From Bacteroidales bacterium UBA1736 (GTDB lineage: Bacteria > Bacteroidota > Bacteroidia > Bacteroidales > UBA932): a stretch of 26,998 nucleotides of DNA. The notes below the pieces were generated by a model. The model did not search any database and was not told the DNA's origin. It worked only from the letters and a program-made list of their open reading frames with translations. The stretch is from positions 1-26,998 of the forward strand of contig DCIC01000043.1 in the NCBI GenBank assembly GCA_002315825.1. The letters are read 5' to 3'. Below, piece by piece: positions 15,469 through 23,272 of the stretch. The position numbers and the translations under genes were made by a program. The stretch's first letter is position 1. Every line of letters begins with the position of its first letter.

Positions 15469-16622
15469 GAACGATACGGACAGTAATTGCATCAATTATC
15501 TTTCTTACGCTTTCCGTTGCTCTATGCGCTCAGGACAACAAGGCCCGGCGCGCCCAGCTTGAGAAGGAGATCGCAGTACTGGACCGCCAGATTCGAGAAA
15601 CAGCCAGCCAGAGTGCCAGCGCATTGACTCAATTGTCCCTCATTCAGAATAAAATCAAGGCTCGGCAGGAGCTCATCAAAGAAAGTGACAAACAAATCGC
15701 TGAAATCGGAGAGCAGATAACTGTCCGACAGAAGGAAATCAATGTTCTGACCGCAAGACTTGATACAATGACCACATATTATGGAAGACTTGTGCGCAAT
15801 GCATACAAGAATAGGGATATGCGGGTCTGGTATATGTACATTCTTGCAAGTAAGAATATATCCCAAGGCTTCAGGCGCTATGCCTATCTAAGAGACTTGT
15901 CCAAGGAGATGAACCGACAGGCTGCAAAGATTCTGGATCTGAAGATGGATCTGGAGAAAGAAAAGGCTAAATTGGTAGATTTGAGGGCTGAGGCTCAAGT
16001 CTTGAGGTCTTCCAGGGTCAGAGGTCTGCAGGAATTGAAGTCGGAAGAGGCCGGTGCCAAAAAGCTGTCCGACAAATTGAAGAAAGAGAAGGCCAAGTAT
16101 CAGAAGGAGCTCTCATCAAAGAAAAAAGAGGCCCAGGATCTCGAAAGGGAAGTCAAGAAGGCCATTGCCACCACCAAGAAGAAGTCTGTCAATGTTGATT
16201 ATACCCTCAGCGGGAAGTTTGCAGAAAACAAGGGAAAATTGCCCTGGCCGGTAAGCGGCTCGGTTATTGCGAGATTTGGCAAGCAGTATCATCCGGTCTT
16301 CAAGTCACTCCAGCTTCCTTCCAACAATGGAATCACTCTTGCTGTCAATAAAGACGCTGTCGTATCGGCTGTGTTTGACGGAGTGGTGGCACAGATTTCA
16401 ATCATTCCCGGATATCATCAGTGCGTATTGGTTCAACACGGCAACTATTTCACTCTTTATTCAAAGATCAAGAATGTATATGTGAAGCAGGGGGATAAGG
16501 TGAAGACAGGCCAAAAACTGGGTACAGTGGACACAATCAATGGTGAGACAAGTTTCCATTTTGAAATATGGAATGAAAAAACCACGCCCCAGAATCCGGA
16601 GACGTGGTTGAGACCTATGTAA
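15465..16622 (+). CDS. EnvC-like murein hydrolase activator with degenerate LytM domain
   Basis: 385 aa: signal peptide (MRTIRTVIASIIFLTLSVALCA), a long coiled coil (about 25-250, Lys/Glu-rich), and a C-terminal M23/LytM domain (about 258-385). The metal site is broken. Where active enzymes have H-x3-D the sequence reads NNGITLAV, and where they have H-x-H it reads FHFEI, keeping only one histidine. This is the hallmark of EnvC/NlpD-type activators of cell-wall amidases, which lack hydrolase activity themselves, so a role in daughter-cell separation is likely. The start ATG overlaps the TPR stop by ATGA. The gene converges with the PPTase gene, stop codons 14 nt apart. Confidence 0.9.
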   Translation: MRTIRTVIASIIFLTLSVALCAQDNKARRAQLEKEIAVLDRQIRETASQSASALTQLSLIQNKIKARQELIKESDKQIAEIGEQITVRQKEINVLTARLDTMTTYYGRLVRNAYKNRDMRVWYMYILASKNISQGFRRYAYLRDLSKEMNRQAAKILDLKMDLEKEKAKLVDLRAEAQVLRSSRVRGLQELKSEEAGAKKLSDKLKKEKAKYQKELSSKKKEAQDLEREVKKAIATTKKKSVNVDYTLSGKFAENKGKLPWPVSGSVIARFGKQYHPVFKSLQLPSNNGITLAVNKDAVVSAVFDGVVAQISIIPGYHQCVLVQHGNYFTLYSKIKNVYVKQGDKVKTGQKLGTVDTINGETSFHFEIWNEKTTPQNPETWLRPM

Positions 16623-16636
16623 TCACTGTGTGGGAA

Positions 16637-17284
16637 TTATTCGCCGACCACCCATACAAGGGCGTGATTGTCGAATATCATATATTCCAACTGTAATTTT
16701 TCCTTGTAACCGTCTTTGTCGGTGAAAGTGGCTTCAAGCTCTCCTTCATTTCTTGGGTGGAAACGCTCTACCTCGATCTGCTCTGCAAAGTCCAGATTGT
16801 ACTGGCTGAATTTCTTGAAGATGGCTTCCTTTGCACACCAATAGATGGCGAGTTGCTTGTTTCGGGTCTGATCGTCTTCAAGGTCCTCAATCTCATCTTC
16901 GGACAATGCTTTCTTTTCGACAGCGGAGAAATCCCTGGAGAGAGATTCCACATCTATTCCGACATCCTCATTGTCATTGAGAATGATGGCTACATAACTG
17001 TCAGTGTGCGAAATGCTGATGTTGGTCACGCTGTTGACGATATACGGCCTGCCGTTGTCGTGGTGGGAGAGATACACTTTCTCCTCAAACATTGTGTCCA
17101 GCAAGGCGCGGACGGCAAGTTTTTGTTTACGAAGCGATTTACTTTTGATATAGGATATCTCCTCGAGTTCGTCGTTCGGGACAGATATCATTGCGCGAAG
17201 CTCATCTTCGCTTTCTGTGATTTTCCAAATGCCCAAGCGCGAGTGCGCCGGATCATCCAGATCTTTTGATAAAAATAGTGCCAT
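16637..17284 (-). CDS. 4'-phosphopantetheinyl transferase superfamily protein (Sfp-type)
   Basis: 215 aa, transferring the phosphopantetheine arm of CoA to carrier proteins. Motifs are NGRPYI (77-82), ISISHTDSYVAI (89-100), VGIDVE with the metal-binding Asp/Glu (108-113) and WCAKEAIFKKF (149-159). Length and two-lobed layout fit the Sfp/HetI type more than the short AcpS type. Bacteroidales often use such an enzyme for acyl carrier protein, so it need not signal a secondary-metabolite cluster, and none is seen here. It is transcribed from its own promoter, divergent from mdh. Confidence 0.92.
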   Translation of the reverse strand: MALFLSKDLDDPAHSRLGIWKITESEDELRAMISVPNDELEEISYIKSKSLRKQKLAVRALLDTMFEEKVYLSHHDNGRPYIVNSVTNISISHTDSYVAIILNDNEDVGIDVESLSRDFSAVEKKALSEDEIEDLEDDQTRNKQLAIYWCAKEAIFKKFSQYNLDFAEQIEVERFHPRNEGELEATFTDKDGYKEKLQLEYMIFDNHALVWVVGE

Positions 17285-17303
17285 AAATATTTTATAACAT
17301 CTA

Positions 17304-17331
17304 CAAATATAATGATTTTTTAGAATTCAAA
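17304..17331 (-). promoter_or_regulatory. Promoter of the phosphopantetheinyl transferase gene
   Basis: Minus strand TATATTTG (17304-17311) lies 20 nt before the start codon. TTTG (17328-17331) is a possible -33 with a shorter 16-nt spacer. It is interleaved with the divergent mdh promoter. Confidence 0.5.
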
Positions 17332-17343
17332 AGAAAAAACGAG

Positions 17344-17351
17344 TATATTTG
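17344..17351 (+). promoter_or_regulatory. -7 element of the mdh promoter
   Basis: TATATTTG matches TAnnTTTG exactly, 44 nt upstream of the mdh ATG. The -33 region is only T-rich (17316-17321) with no clean TTTG. The roughly 40-nt A/T-rich leader has no Shine-Dalgarno sequence. Confidence 0.55.
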
Positions 17352-17395
17352 CAGAAATACCACACAATTCGAAGGTTAACTATTTTATTGATATC

Positions 17396-18388
17396 ATGAA
17401 TTATTTGACAAACGAAAAACTCGTCATCGTTGGTGCCGGCGGAATGATCGGTTCCAATATGGCGCAGACCGCTCTTATGCTCGGTCTTACTCCAAACATC
17501 TGCCTTTATGACATTTTTGAGCCTGGTGTTCACGGTGTTGCAGAAGAGATTTATCATTGTGCTTTTCCTGGCGCAAACGTTACTTGGACCGTTGATCCAG
17601 CAGTAGCTTTCAAGGATGCAAAATATATTATCTCTTCAGGCGGTGCTCCCCGTAAGGATGGTATGACCAGAGAAGATCTTCTCAAAGGCAACTGCAAGAT
17701 CGCAGCCGAGTTTGGAGATAATATCAAGAAATATTGCCCTGATGTCAAGCATGTTGTGGTTATTTTCAACCCTGCTGACGTTACAGCTCTTACTGCACTT
17801 ATTCACTCTGGTTTGAAGCCTGCACAGCTCACCTCTCTCGCAGCTCTTGATTCTACACGTCTCCAGGAGGCTCTTGCACAGGAGTTCGGAGTTCAGCAGG
17901 ATAAGGTTACCGGTGCACACACATATGGTGGACACGGTGAGCAGATGGCAGTTTTCGCTTCTCAGGTCAAGATTGACGGAAAGCCTCTTTCTGAGATGGG
18001 CCTTTCAGCAGAGAAGTTCGAGGAGATCAAGCACAATACCATTCAGGGTGGTTCCAACATCATTAAACTTCGTGGACGCAGCTCGTTCCAGAGCCCTGCT
18101 TACAATGCTGTGAAGATGATTGAGGCTGCAATGGGTGGAGATCCTTTCACTCTCCCTGCAGGAACATATGTAAACTGCGACAAGTGCGGTTTCAAGAATG
18201 TGATGATGGCTATGCCTACTACAATTGATGCCAGCGGTGTTCATTTCACAGCTCCTAAGGGGACAGATGAAGAAATGGCAGCACTCAATTCTTCTTACGA
18301 GCATCTCTGCAAGATGCGTGACGAGATTATCGGGCTCGGCATTATCCCTGCTGTTGCAGACTGGAAGTCAGAAAATCCTAATCTCTAG
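17396..18388 (+). CDS. mdh: Malate dehydrogenase (lactate/malate dehydrogenase family)
   Basis: A 330-aa NAD-dependent enzyme interconverting malate and oxaloacetate. The Rossmann motif is GAGGMIG (13-19) with Asp39 at the end of the second strand (LYDIF), consistent with NAD. The mobile-loop segment GAPRKDGMTREDLLKGN (83-99) carries the substrate arginines. NPADV (125-129), LDSTRLQ with Arg155 and GGHGEQM with catalytic His180 complete the active site. Codon choice differs from neighbours: CGT, GGT, CTC/CTT and GCA/GCT dominate, which suggests high expression. It has its own promoter and a strong terminator, so it is a single-gene transcript. Confidence 0.95.
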   Translation: MNYLTNEKLVIVGAGGMIGSNMAQTALMLGLTPNICLYDIFEPGVHGVAEEIYHCAFPGANVTWTVDPAVAFKDAKYIISSGGAPRKDGMTREDLLKGNCKIAAEFGDNIKKYCPDVKHVVVIFNPADVTALTALIHSGLKPAQLTSLAALDSTRLQEALAQEFGVQQDKVTGAHTYGGHGEQMAVFASQVKIDGKPLSEMGLSAEKFEEIKHNTIQGGSNIIKLRGRSSFQSPAYNAVKMIEAAMGGDPFTLPAGTYVNCDKCGFKNVMMAMPTTIDASGVHFTAPKGTDEEMAALNSSYEHLCKMRDEIIGLGIIPAVADWKSENPNL

Positions 18389-18407
18389 GAATCAAATACA
18401 CTAATAA

Positions 18408-18439
18408 AATAAAGGCGACCTAAGCAGGCCGCCTTTATT
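18408..18439 (+). terminator. Bidirectional intrinsic terminator between mdh and tRNA-Pro
   Basis: AAAGGCG-A-CCT (18411-18421) pairs with AGG-C-CGCCTTT (18426-18436) around a 4-nt AAGC loop with one A/C mismatch; A/T pairs extend it to 18408-18439. Both strands leave T-rich tails (TTTATT on plus, TTTATTTTATT on minus). It serves mdh from the left and tRNA-Pro from the right, whose 3' end is only 3 nt away. Confidence 0.75.
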
Positions 18440-18441
18440 CG

Positions 18442-18514
<73 letters not shown>

Positions 18515-18537
18515 AATATCCCGTTTTGAATGGGATG

Positions 18538-18569
18538 CAAATATATACTTGATTTTTTCAAAAAACAAA
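18538..18569 (-). promoter_or_regulatory. Canonical promoter of tRNA-Pro
   Basis: Minus strand TTTG (18566-18569), 20-nt spacer, TATATTTG (18538-18545): an exact Bacteroidota -33/-7 pair, 23 nt before the mature tRNA 5' end. The short leader contains a small dyad, ATCCC with GGGAT (18518-18536). Confidence 0.7.
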
Positions 18570-18735
18570 ATATCTCCTTTATTTTGGAACAGACGGCGTG
18601 GCTGTGGTTTCTGCCATAATCGCCGCTCCTGGAGTATTCTCCAAAACAGCAGCCAGAGATAGCATTTCAACAAAAGCACCATTTGGCGTTATGATTTCTC
18701 GAAGAGGGCATTTTCTGGTTCGTTCTTGTGGATTA

Positions 18736-18909
18736 ATGAATTATTCAATAACTTGCGGTCTCCGAATGCCTATGAAGAATCATCCCGACAAGGTTGCCAA
18801 CTTTGGACCAGACGTCCGGAAAGCGGCGGAGGAACGCTTCCGTAAGATTCAAGAGGCCTATGAGCTCACAGGAAAGAGAGAAATATCAACTGACACTTGC
18901 CACCAATGA
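18736..18909 (+). pseudogene. Remnant of a DnaJ/DjlA-type J-domain gene
   Basis: The frame ending at 18909 contains RMPMKNHPDKV followed by NFGPDVRKAAEERFRKIQEAYE. This is the end of helix II, the invariant HPD loop (18781-18789) and helix III of a DjlA-type J domain. Just upstream, NYSITCGL looks like the beginning of helix I fused directly onto it, as if about 15 residues had been deleted in frame. The frame stays open back to 18598, but that part has no family resemblance and no TerB domain is visible. The rest of a normal co-chaperone gene is missing. The stop overlaps the next gene's ATG (ATGA). I infer a decayed gene; a small functional fragment is possible. Confidence 0.6.
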
Positions 18910-20843
18910 AAAGATTTTTTATCATCCTTACCAATGTTTTGTTATTGTTCAGCTCGTTGAATGCCGAGGGCGATGAATTGTTCAACTCCGGAAAAATTGT
19001 ACTGGGGGCCAATTATTGGGCAAGTCACGCAGCCACGGATATGTGGATCAAATGGGATGCACAACAAGTGGACAAAGACTTCAAGGTACTTTCTGAAAAT
19101 GGATTCACGGTCTTGAGAGTTTTCCCGAACTGGAGAGATTTTCAGCCCATTGTCGCCTGTCAACTGAACGGAGATGACTGGGACAAGGTCAATGACACAA
19201 GAATGTTCCTTTCAGAACAGCCACTTCCAGACACGCCTTGCGGCCGTGCCGGAGTCGATGAAATAATGGTCGAGCACTTTGAGGAACTTTGTGACATAGC
19301 GCAGAAATACGGAATACGATTAATCGTTTCTCTCCTTACTGGGCAGATGACATTCCGCAGCCTCCTGCCACCGGCTTTGGCACATTTGGACCCATATTCA
19401 GACCCCTATGCCCTGAAATGGGAAGCCAGATATCTGGAGTGTATGGTGACAAGATTGAAGTCAAAGCCGGCAATCATCGCCTGGGAATCCGGCAATGAAA
19501 CCAGGATTCTAGGCAAATGCAAGAACAAGGAGCAGGCAGAATTTTGGCAACGATACATTCACAATATCATAAGATTGGCAGACCCGTCCAGACCCGTAAT
19601 CGGAGTTGACGGATTGAATATTTCCGAGGATACCAACTGGCCCAGCTCGGTAAACGCCTTGCTGTCAGACTATGTCACCACACACCCATACGGAATGTGG
19701 GGAGATGTATATCTTGACGATTTCCTGGAGATTCGCAGCGGCTATTTCGTCACAGCCCAAACTGCAGCGCTCGAGGACATAGCAGGCAAGCCTGCCTTTG
19801 TAGAAGAGCACGGTGCACGACGTCAGGAACAGACAAACCAGGCAGGCGTCCAAGCCTATATGAAAAACCTGCTGTGGAACCTTTGGTCCGCCGACTGCAA
19901 GGCCATGCTTTGGTGGTGCGCTTTTGACCAGACCGGACTTACCCAAGCCCCATACAATTGGAGACAACCTTGCGTGGAACTTGGCATATTCCACAGGGAC
20001 CGCTCAGAATATCCTGCGGTCAAAAGCATTAGGGACTTCGCAAAAATGCAGCAGGACCTTCCGTTCAAGAAACTCAATCAAGCTGAAAGTGATGCGGTAT
20101 TTCTGGTATCTGATGCTGATATCGCCCATTCAAGTTACATTCTTGCACGTCAGGCGGGATTCATTCCGGAGTTTCAAAGTCCGGAACAGCCAATCAAGGA
20201 TGCGCAAGTGTATTTCATCCCTGACGCGAAAGGCCGGGCGTACTTCACCATAGAGAGATGGGAAGAGTTGAAATGTAAAATCAGAAATGGCGCTACGCTT
20301 TACCTTTCCTGGGATGACACTTTTCTCGACGAGATGGAAATTGTCGGAGGCGTTCAGGTTGCATATCGCAACGGAAATGGCAACAGCACACTTGAACCCT
20401 GCACAATAAACGGACAGAAAGGTGCCGAAATCATCAGTTTCAGGTCAGATGGCAGGCCGGAACTGTTCAAAAACAAGTACGGCAACGGAACAGTGTATGT
20501 CCTGTCTCACCCTATGGAGAAAGAGTTAATAAAAGGAGTCGGAGGGTTTGACGGAGACTCATATAAGATTTACTCCAGAGTACTTCCGAAAGAAACCATT
20601 GTTTCAACTGCAGACAAGAATGTATGCGTATCGGAGCACTATTTCAACGCCGATGATTGCGCCGTTATGCTTGTCAACAATTCGCCAAAAGCCTTCAGCG
20701 GAAAGATAAACATTCTCCCGGGATGGCAGCTTGCTGGCTGTCTGAACGAAGAGTCAGGGAAAGAGGCCTGGAATCAGGCACCAAAGAACAAAATCTCCAT
20801 TCCGGCAAATTCCGGGATACTTCTTCATCTCAGCAGGAGGTAA
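18906..20843 (+). CDS. Secreted clan GH-A glycoside hydrolase (GH5-like, mannanase/cellulase-type)
   Basis: 645 aa from the ATG at 18906, which begins a good signal peptide (MKRFFIILTNVLLLFSSLNA); the TTG 9 nt upstream is less likely. The catalytic (beta/alpha)8 domain covers about 25-390. IIAWESGNETRI has the Asn-Glu pair of clan GH-A, whose Glu is the acid/base, and PAFVEEHGA holds the likely nucleophile Glu. LLWNLWSADCKAMLWWCAFD forms a late barrel strand. The C-terminal about 250 residues look like a Rossmann-type domain followed by a small beta domain (PGWQLAGCL, ILLHL), as in several large GH5-like or GH42-like enzymes. Substrate is not predictable; a beta-mannoside or beta-glucan is plausible. 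It lacks SusCD or transporter neighbours. Codon and base use is more A-rich in third positions than in mdh. Confidence 0.78.
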   Translation: MKRFFIILTNVLLLFSSLNAEGDELFNSGKIVLGANYWASHAATDMWIKWDAQQVDKDFKVLSENGFTVLRVFPNWRDFQPIVACQLNGDDWDKVNDTRMFLSEQPLPDTPCGRAGVDEIMVEHFEELCDIAQKYGIRLIVSLLTGQMTFRSLLPPALAHLDPYSDPYALKWEARYLECMVTRLKSKPAIIAWESGNETRILGKCKNKEQAEFWQRYIHNIIRLADPSRPVIGVDGLNISEDTNWPSSVNALLSDYVTTHPYGMWGDVYLDDFLEIRSGYFVTAQTAALEDIAGKPAFVEEHGARRQEQTNQAGVQAYMKNLLWNLWSADCKAMLWWCAFDQTGLTQAPYNWRQPCVELGIFHRDRSEYPAVKSIRDFAKMQQDLPFKKLNQAESDAVFLVSDADIAHSSYILARQAGFIPEFQSPEQPIKDAQVYFIPDAKGRAYFTIERWEELKCKIRNGATLYLSWDDTFLDEMEIVGGVQVAYRNGNGNSTLEPCTINGQKGAEIISFRSDGRPELFKNKYGNGTVYVLSHPMEKELIKGVGGFDGDSYKIYSRVLPKETIVSTADKNVCVSEHYFNADDCAVMLVNNSPKAFSGKINILPGWQLAGCLNEESGKEAWNQAPKNKISIPANSGILLHLSRR

Positions 20844-20929
20844 CTTATACCCTCTTCTGAGGGGATCTGCCGCCTTTTTTTCGAATACGCCTCCTTTCAT
20901 TGTTTATGCGAACTTCCCCTTTTTTTTGC

Positions 20930-20937
20930 TACCTTTG
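20930..20937 (+). promoter_or_regulatory. -7 element of the lolD-trmN6 operon
   Basis: TACCTTTG matches TAnnTTTG, 36 nt before the ATG at 20974. It lies downstream of the longer in-frame ATG at 20926, so that start cannot be used and 20974 is the real one. Confidence 0.55.
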
Positions 20938-20973
20938 CTTTGCGTGGGAGACAGGCTCCCCAATAGTATTACA

Positions 20974-21633
20974 ATGATAATTCAAGCAAAATCCATAGAA
21001 AAGTCATTCGGTCCTCTGAAGGTTTTGAAAGGTATAGATTTTCAGGTTGAAAACTCCGAGGTTGTTTCCATTATGGGCGCATCCGGAGCCGGAAAATCCA
21101 CCCTCCTTCAGATTCTCGGGACTTTGTCAACACCAGACTCGGGATTTCTTGAAATTGATGGTACTGATGTCCTTTCGCTGAGAAGCAAAGAATTGTCTGC
21201 ATTCCGCAACAGCAAAATAGGTTTTGTGTTCCAGTTCCATCATCTCCTCCCCGAATTCACCTCGCTGGAGAACGTGATGATACCAGCCTTCATTGCGGGA
21301 CGTTCTGAGAAAGACGCCAGGGCTGCTGCCTACAGCCTCCTGACAGATTTGGGCCTTAAGGACAGAATCTCACACAAGCCCTCCGAACTGTCCGGAGGAG
21401 AGCAACAGCGAGTGGCCATTGCCCGTGCATTGATTAATAATCCTGCCATCTTGTTTGCAGATGAGCCGTCAGGTAATCTGGATTCGGTCACCAAAACAGA
21501 TCTTCATAATCTGTTTTTCTCTCTCAGGGAGAAATACGGACAGACCATAGTAATTGTCACTCACGACCCCGACCTGGCTTCAATGTGTGACCGCACTCTC
21601 CATATGCGGGATGGAGTATTCGTCGACCAATAA
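20974..21633 (+). CDS. lolD: ABC transporter ATP-binding protein, LolD-like
   Basis: A 219-aa ATPase of the LolD/MacB type, most likely energising release of lipoproteins from the inner membrane (LolCDE). Walker A is GASGAGKST, the signature is LSGGEQQRVAIARA, Walker B is ILFADEPSGNLD and the H-loop is VTHD. The characteristic FQFHHLLPEFTSLENVMIP after the Q-loop favours LolD over FtsE or antibiotic exporters. The permease gene is not adjacent, as is common in Bacteroidales. trmN6 follows after 5 nt. The start is fixed by the promoter position. Confidence 0.9.
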   Translation: MIIQAKSIEKSFGPLKVLKGIDFQVENSEVVSIMGASGAGKSTLLQILGTLSTPDSGFLEIDGTDVLSLRSKELSAFRNSKIGFVFQFHHLLPEFTSLENVMIPAFIAGRSEKDARAAAYSLLTDLGLKDRISHKPSELSGGEQQRVAIARALINNPAILFADEPSGNLDSVTKTDLHNLFFSLREKYGQTIVIVTHDPDLASMCDRTLHMRDGVFVDQ

Positions 21634-21638
21634 TCAGG

Positions 21639-22358
21639 ATGTCTCTTTTCAGATTCAAGCAGTTCTCTGTCGCAAATGACAAATCGGCAATGAAAGTGAA
21701 TACCGACGGGGTATTGTTGGGGGCTTGCGCCTGCTTGAAAGAAACCGACCATACGGTTCTTGATGTCGGGACCGGGACAGGGTGTATCGCAATGATGATA
21801 GCCCAGAGGCTTTCTGCAATGGGTTTGAACTCGTTTGAGATAGACTCTTTGGATATTGATCCACTGTCGGTGGAAGAAGCAAAAGATAATTTCGAGCATT
21901 CTCCCTGGAGCGCTCATCTTGACGTCCAATTGATTTCGCTTCAATCATATAGGCCCCACACAAGTTTCGATCTTATTGTCTCCAATCCTCCATATTTCAG
22001 CGAAGATCTCCGTGCTCCTGATTCAAGACGGGATATGGCAAGGCACTCGGATGATTCTTTGCCTGTTGAGGATTTGATGTCATTCGCTTCAGAATACCTT
22101 TCCCGGGAGGGGAGACTGGCTGTTATTATGCCTGTTTCAAGGGAAATTGATATGATGAAGGCGGCTCAACAATATGCAATATACCCTTTGCGGACACTTC
22201 GAATACGATCTACTGAGTCCAGACCGTATTCCAGAGTCATCGCCGAATTCGGGCGTTATCCCTCAGAAGTGCGACAAGACGAATTGACCATACAAACGAA
22301 AGGGAGATATACTGATGAGTACATCTCCCTGACAAAGGATTATTATTTGAATTTCTAG
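21639..22358 (+). CDS. trmN6: tRNA1(Val) (adenine(37)-N6)-methyltransferase
   Basis: A 239-aa class I SAM methyltransferase (YfiC/TrmM family) methylating A37 of tRNA-Val. It opens with FRFKQFSVANDKSAMKVNTD (the family's FxFKQF...KV-x-TD motif). The SAM-binding motif is DVGTGTGCIA, and SNPPYF is the N6-adenine catalytic NPPY. PYSRVIAEF is also typical. Length is normal. It is in an operon with lolD (5-nt gap) and converges with the Spy-like gene, stop codons 3 nt apart. Confidence 0.92.
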   Translation: MSLFRFKQFSVANDKSAMKVNTDGVLLGACACLKETDHTVLDVGTGTGCIAMMIAQRLSAMGLNSFEIDSLDIDPLSVEEAKDNFEHSPWSAHLDVQLISLQSYRPHTSFDLIVSNPPYFSEDLRAPDSRRDMARHSDDSLPVEDLMSFASEYLSREGRLAVIMPVSREIDMMKAAQQYAIYPLRTLRIRSTESRPYSRVIAEFGRYPSEVRQDELTIQTKGRYTDEYISLTKDYYLNF

Positions 22359-22361
22359 ATA

Positions 22362-22868
22362 CTATGGTCTTGGTTGAGGCTGGAATGCTCCCGGCATATC
22401 AGTTCTGGGTTGCGCCGGACTCAGCTTTCTGATCTGGACCTTACGGAAGTTCTCTTCTGCTATGAACAGCATTGCTATCTTCTCTGTTGTGAGAACTTTC
22501 TTATATTCCTTTACTGATTTTTCATCAAAAGAGTTCACTGCCGTCTGAGCTTTGAGATAGGCATCCAGAAGAACTTCGATTTTTTTATCTCCTTCTTTGT
22601 TATCTATCGCAGAACACAGATCTTGGAAGGCTTGGAACATCGCGTCCATAAGCTCCTTCTTTTCTGCTGCGACTTTGTTGTAAACCGGCCAGAATACTTG
22701 GGCTTCCTCTGAAGAGATATTCATTTCTGATGTAAGGAATGCAATCTTTTCGCTTTTCATTTTGTCTTCCCAGCCTCTTTTTCCTTCTTGAGCCAGAATC
22801 GGATTCAGCATTCCGGCAATAGAGGCGAGGATGATGGAGATTATTGCTTTTTTTATGTTCGGTCTCAT
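22362..22868 (-). CDS. Spy/CpxP-like periplasmic protein
   Basis: 168 aa from the ATG at 22868, which starts a signal peptide (MRPNIKKAIISIILASIAGM...ILAQ). This leaves 4 nt after the preceding stop; the longer start at 22895 would overlap the upstream gene and spoil the signal. The mature protein is helical and charged: KIAFLTSEMNISSEEAQVFW followed by PVYNKV, then LTTEKIAMLFIAEENFRKVQ. This is the Bacteroidota version of the Spy/heavy-metal-sensor fold (FWPVYN and LT-x-E-K motifs). The tail is Pro/Gln-rich. It lies at the end of the sigma/anti-sigma operon, so it may be an envelope-stress chaperone or sensor acting with them. Function is inferred from fold and context. Confidence 0.7.
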   Translation of the reverse strand: MRPNIKKAIISIILASIAGMLNPILAQEGKRGWEDKMKSEKIAFLTSEMNISSEEAQVFWPVYNKVAAEKKELMDAMFQAFQDLCSAIDNKEGDKKIEVLLDAYLKAQTAVNSFDEKSVKEYKKVLTTEKIAMLFIAEENFRKVQIRKLSPAQPRTDMPGAFQPQPRP

Positions 22869-22872
22869 ATGG

Positions 22873-23253
22873 TTATTTGTTTGTATGGTAATCAATCAAT
22901 TCTATCGATGCACCGCTCTCGATAAGATAAGATATTATGTCTTCCTGGCTCAAAGCCTCTGATTCATCTGCATCGGTTGAAGTGAAAATATAAAGAGGCT
23001 CTGTATATGGGATCAAATCTGCATAGACCATTTCCTGATATGTACTGCCGTCTTCATCCAAAGCAGGCCCCCCTTTGATAATCATCTTGCCTAGAACAAG
23101 AGAGAAGCAGAAACAAGCCGCCAGCGCCAGATATGGGGAGATTTTCTCCCAGCGACGTGCCTTGGAACCCTGCATTTGAGGTATGGCTGTCAGCTTTGAC
23201 TCCAGATTGTCAAAATATCCTTCGGGGACTGAATATGAGTTTTTCTTTATCAT
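22873..23253 (-). CDS. Single-pass membrane protein, candidate anti-sigma factor
   Basis: 126 aa from the ATG at 23253 (MIKKNSYSVPEGYFDNLESK). The motif VPEGYFDNL near the N-terminus is frequent in short Bacteroidota proteins encoded after ECF sigma genes. A membrane helix spans about 40-59 (PYLALAACFCFSLVLGKMII) after a basic ARRWEK. The periplasmic part (61-126) is acidic. I chose this start because the longer one (23316) would overlap the sigma gene by 44 nt. It lies 19 nt after the sigma stop and 4 nt before the Spy-like gene. Anti-sigma function is inferred from topology and gene order; there is no zinc-binding (ZAS) motif. Confidence 0.65.
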   Translation of the reverse strand: MIKKNSYSVPEGYFDNLESKLTAIPQMQGSKARRWEKISPYLALAACFCFSLVLGKMIIKGGPALDEDGSTYQEMVYADLIPYTEPLYIFTSTDADESEALSQEDIISYLIESGASIELIDYHTNK

Positions 23254-23272
23254 ACGTCTGTTTGACAATTGT

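Noticed and set aside
16637..17284. Phosphopantetheinyl transferase as a sign of a secondary-metabolite cluster
   Set aside because: No polyketide, peptide synthetase or carrier-protein gene is nearby; an Sfp-type enzyme serving fatty-acid ACP is common in this group.
18598..18735. Upstream part of the open frame leading into the J-domain remnant, as a real gene start
   Set aside because: No family resemblance, no promoter and no match to the expected TerB domain; kept only as possible decayed sequence.
20850..20880. Possible terminator after the GH-A gene (CCCTC-TTCT-GAGGG, then a T-run)
   Set aside because: The 5-bp stem is separated from the T-run (20875-20881) by about 11 bases, too far for a convincing intrinsic terminator.
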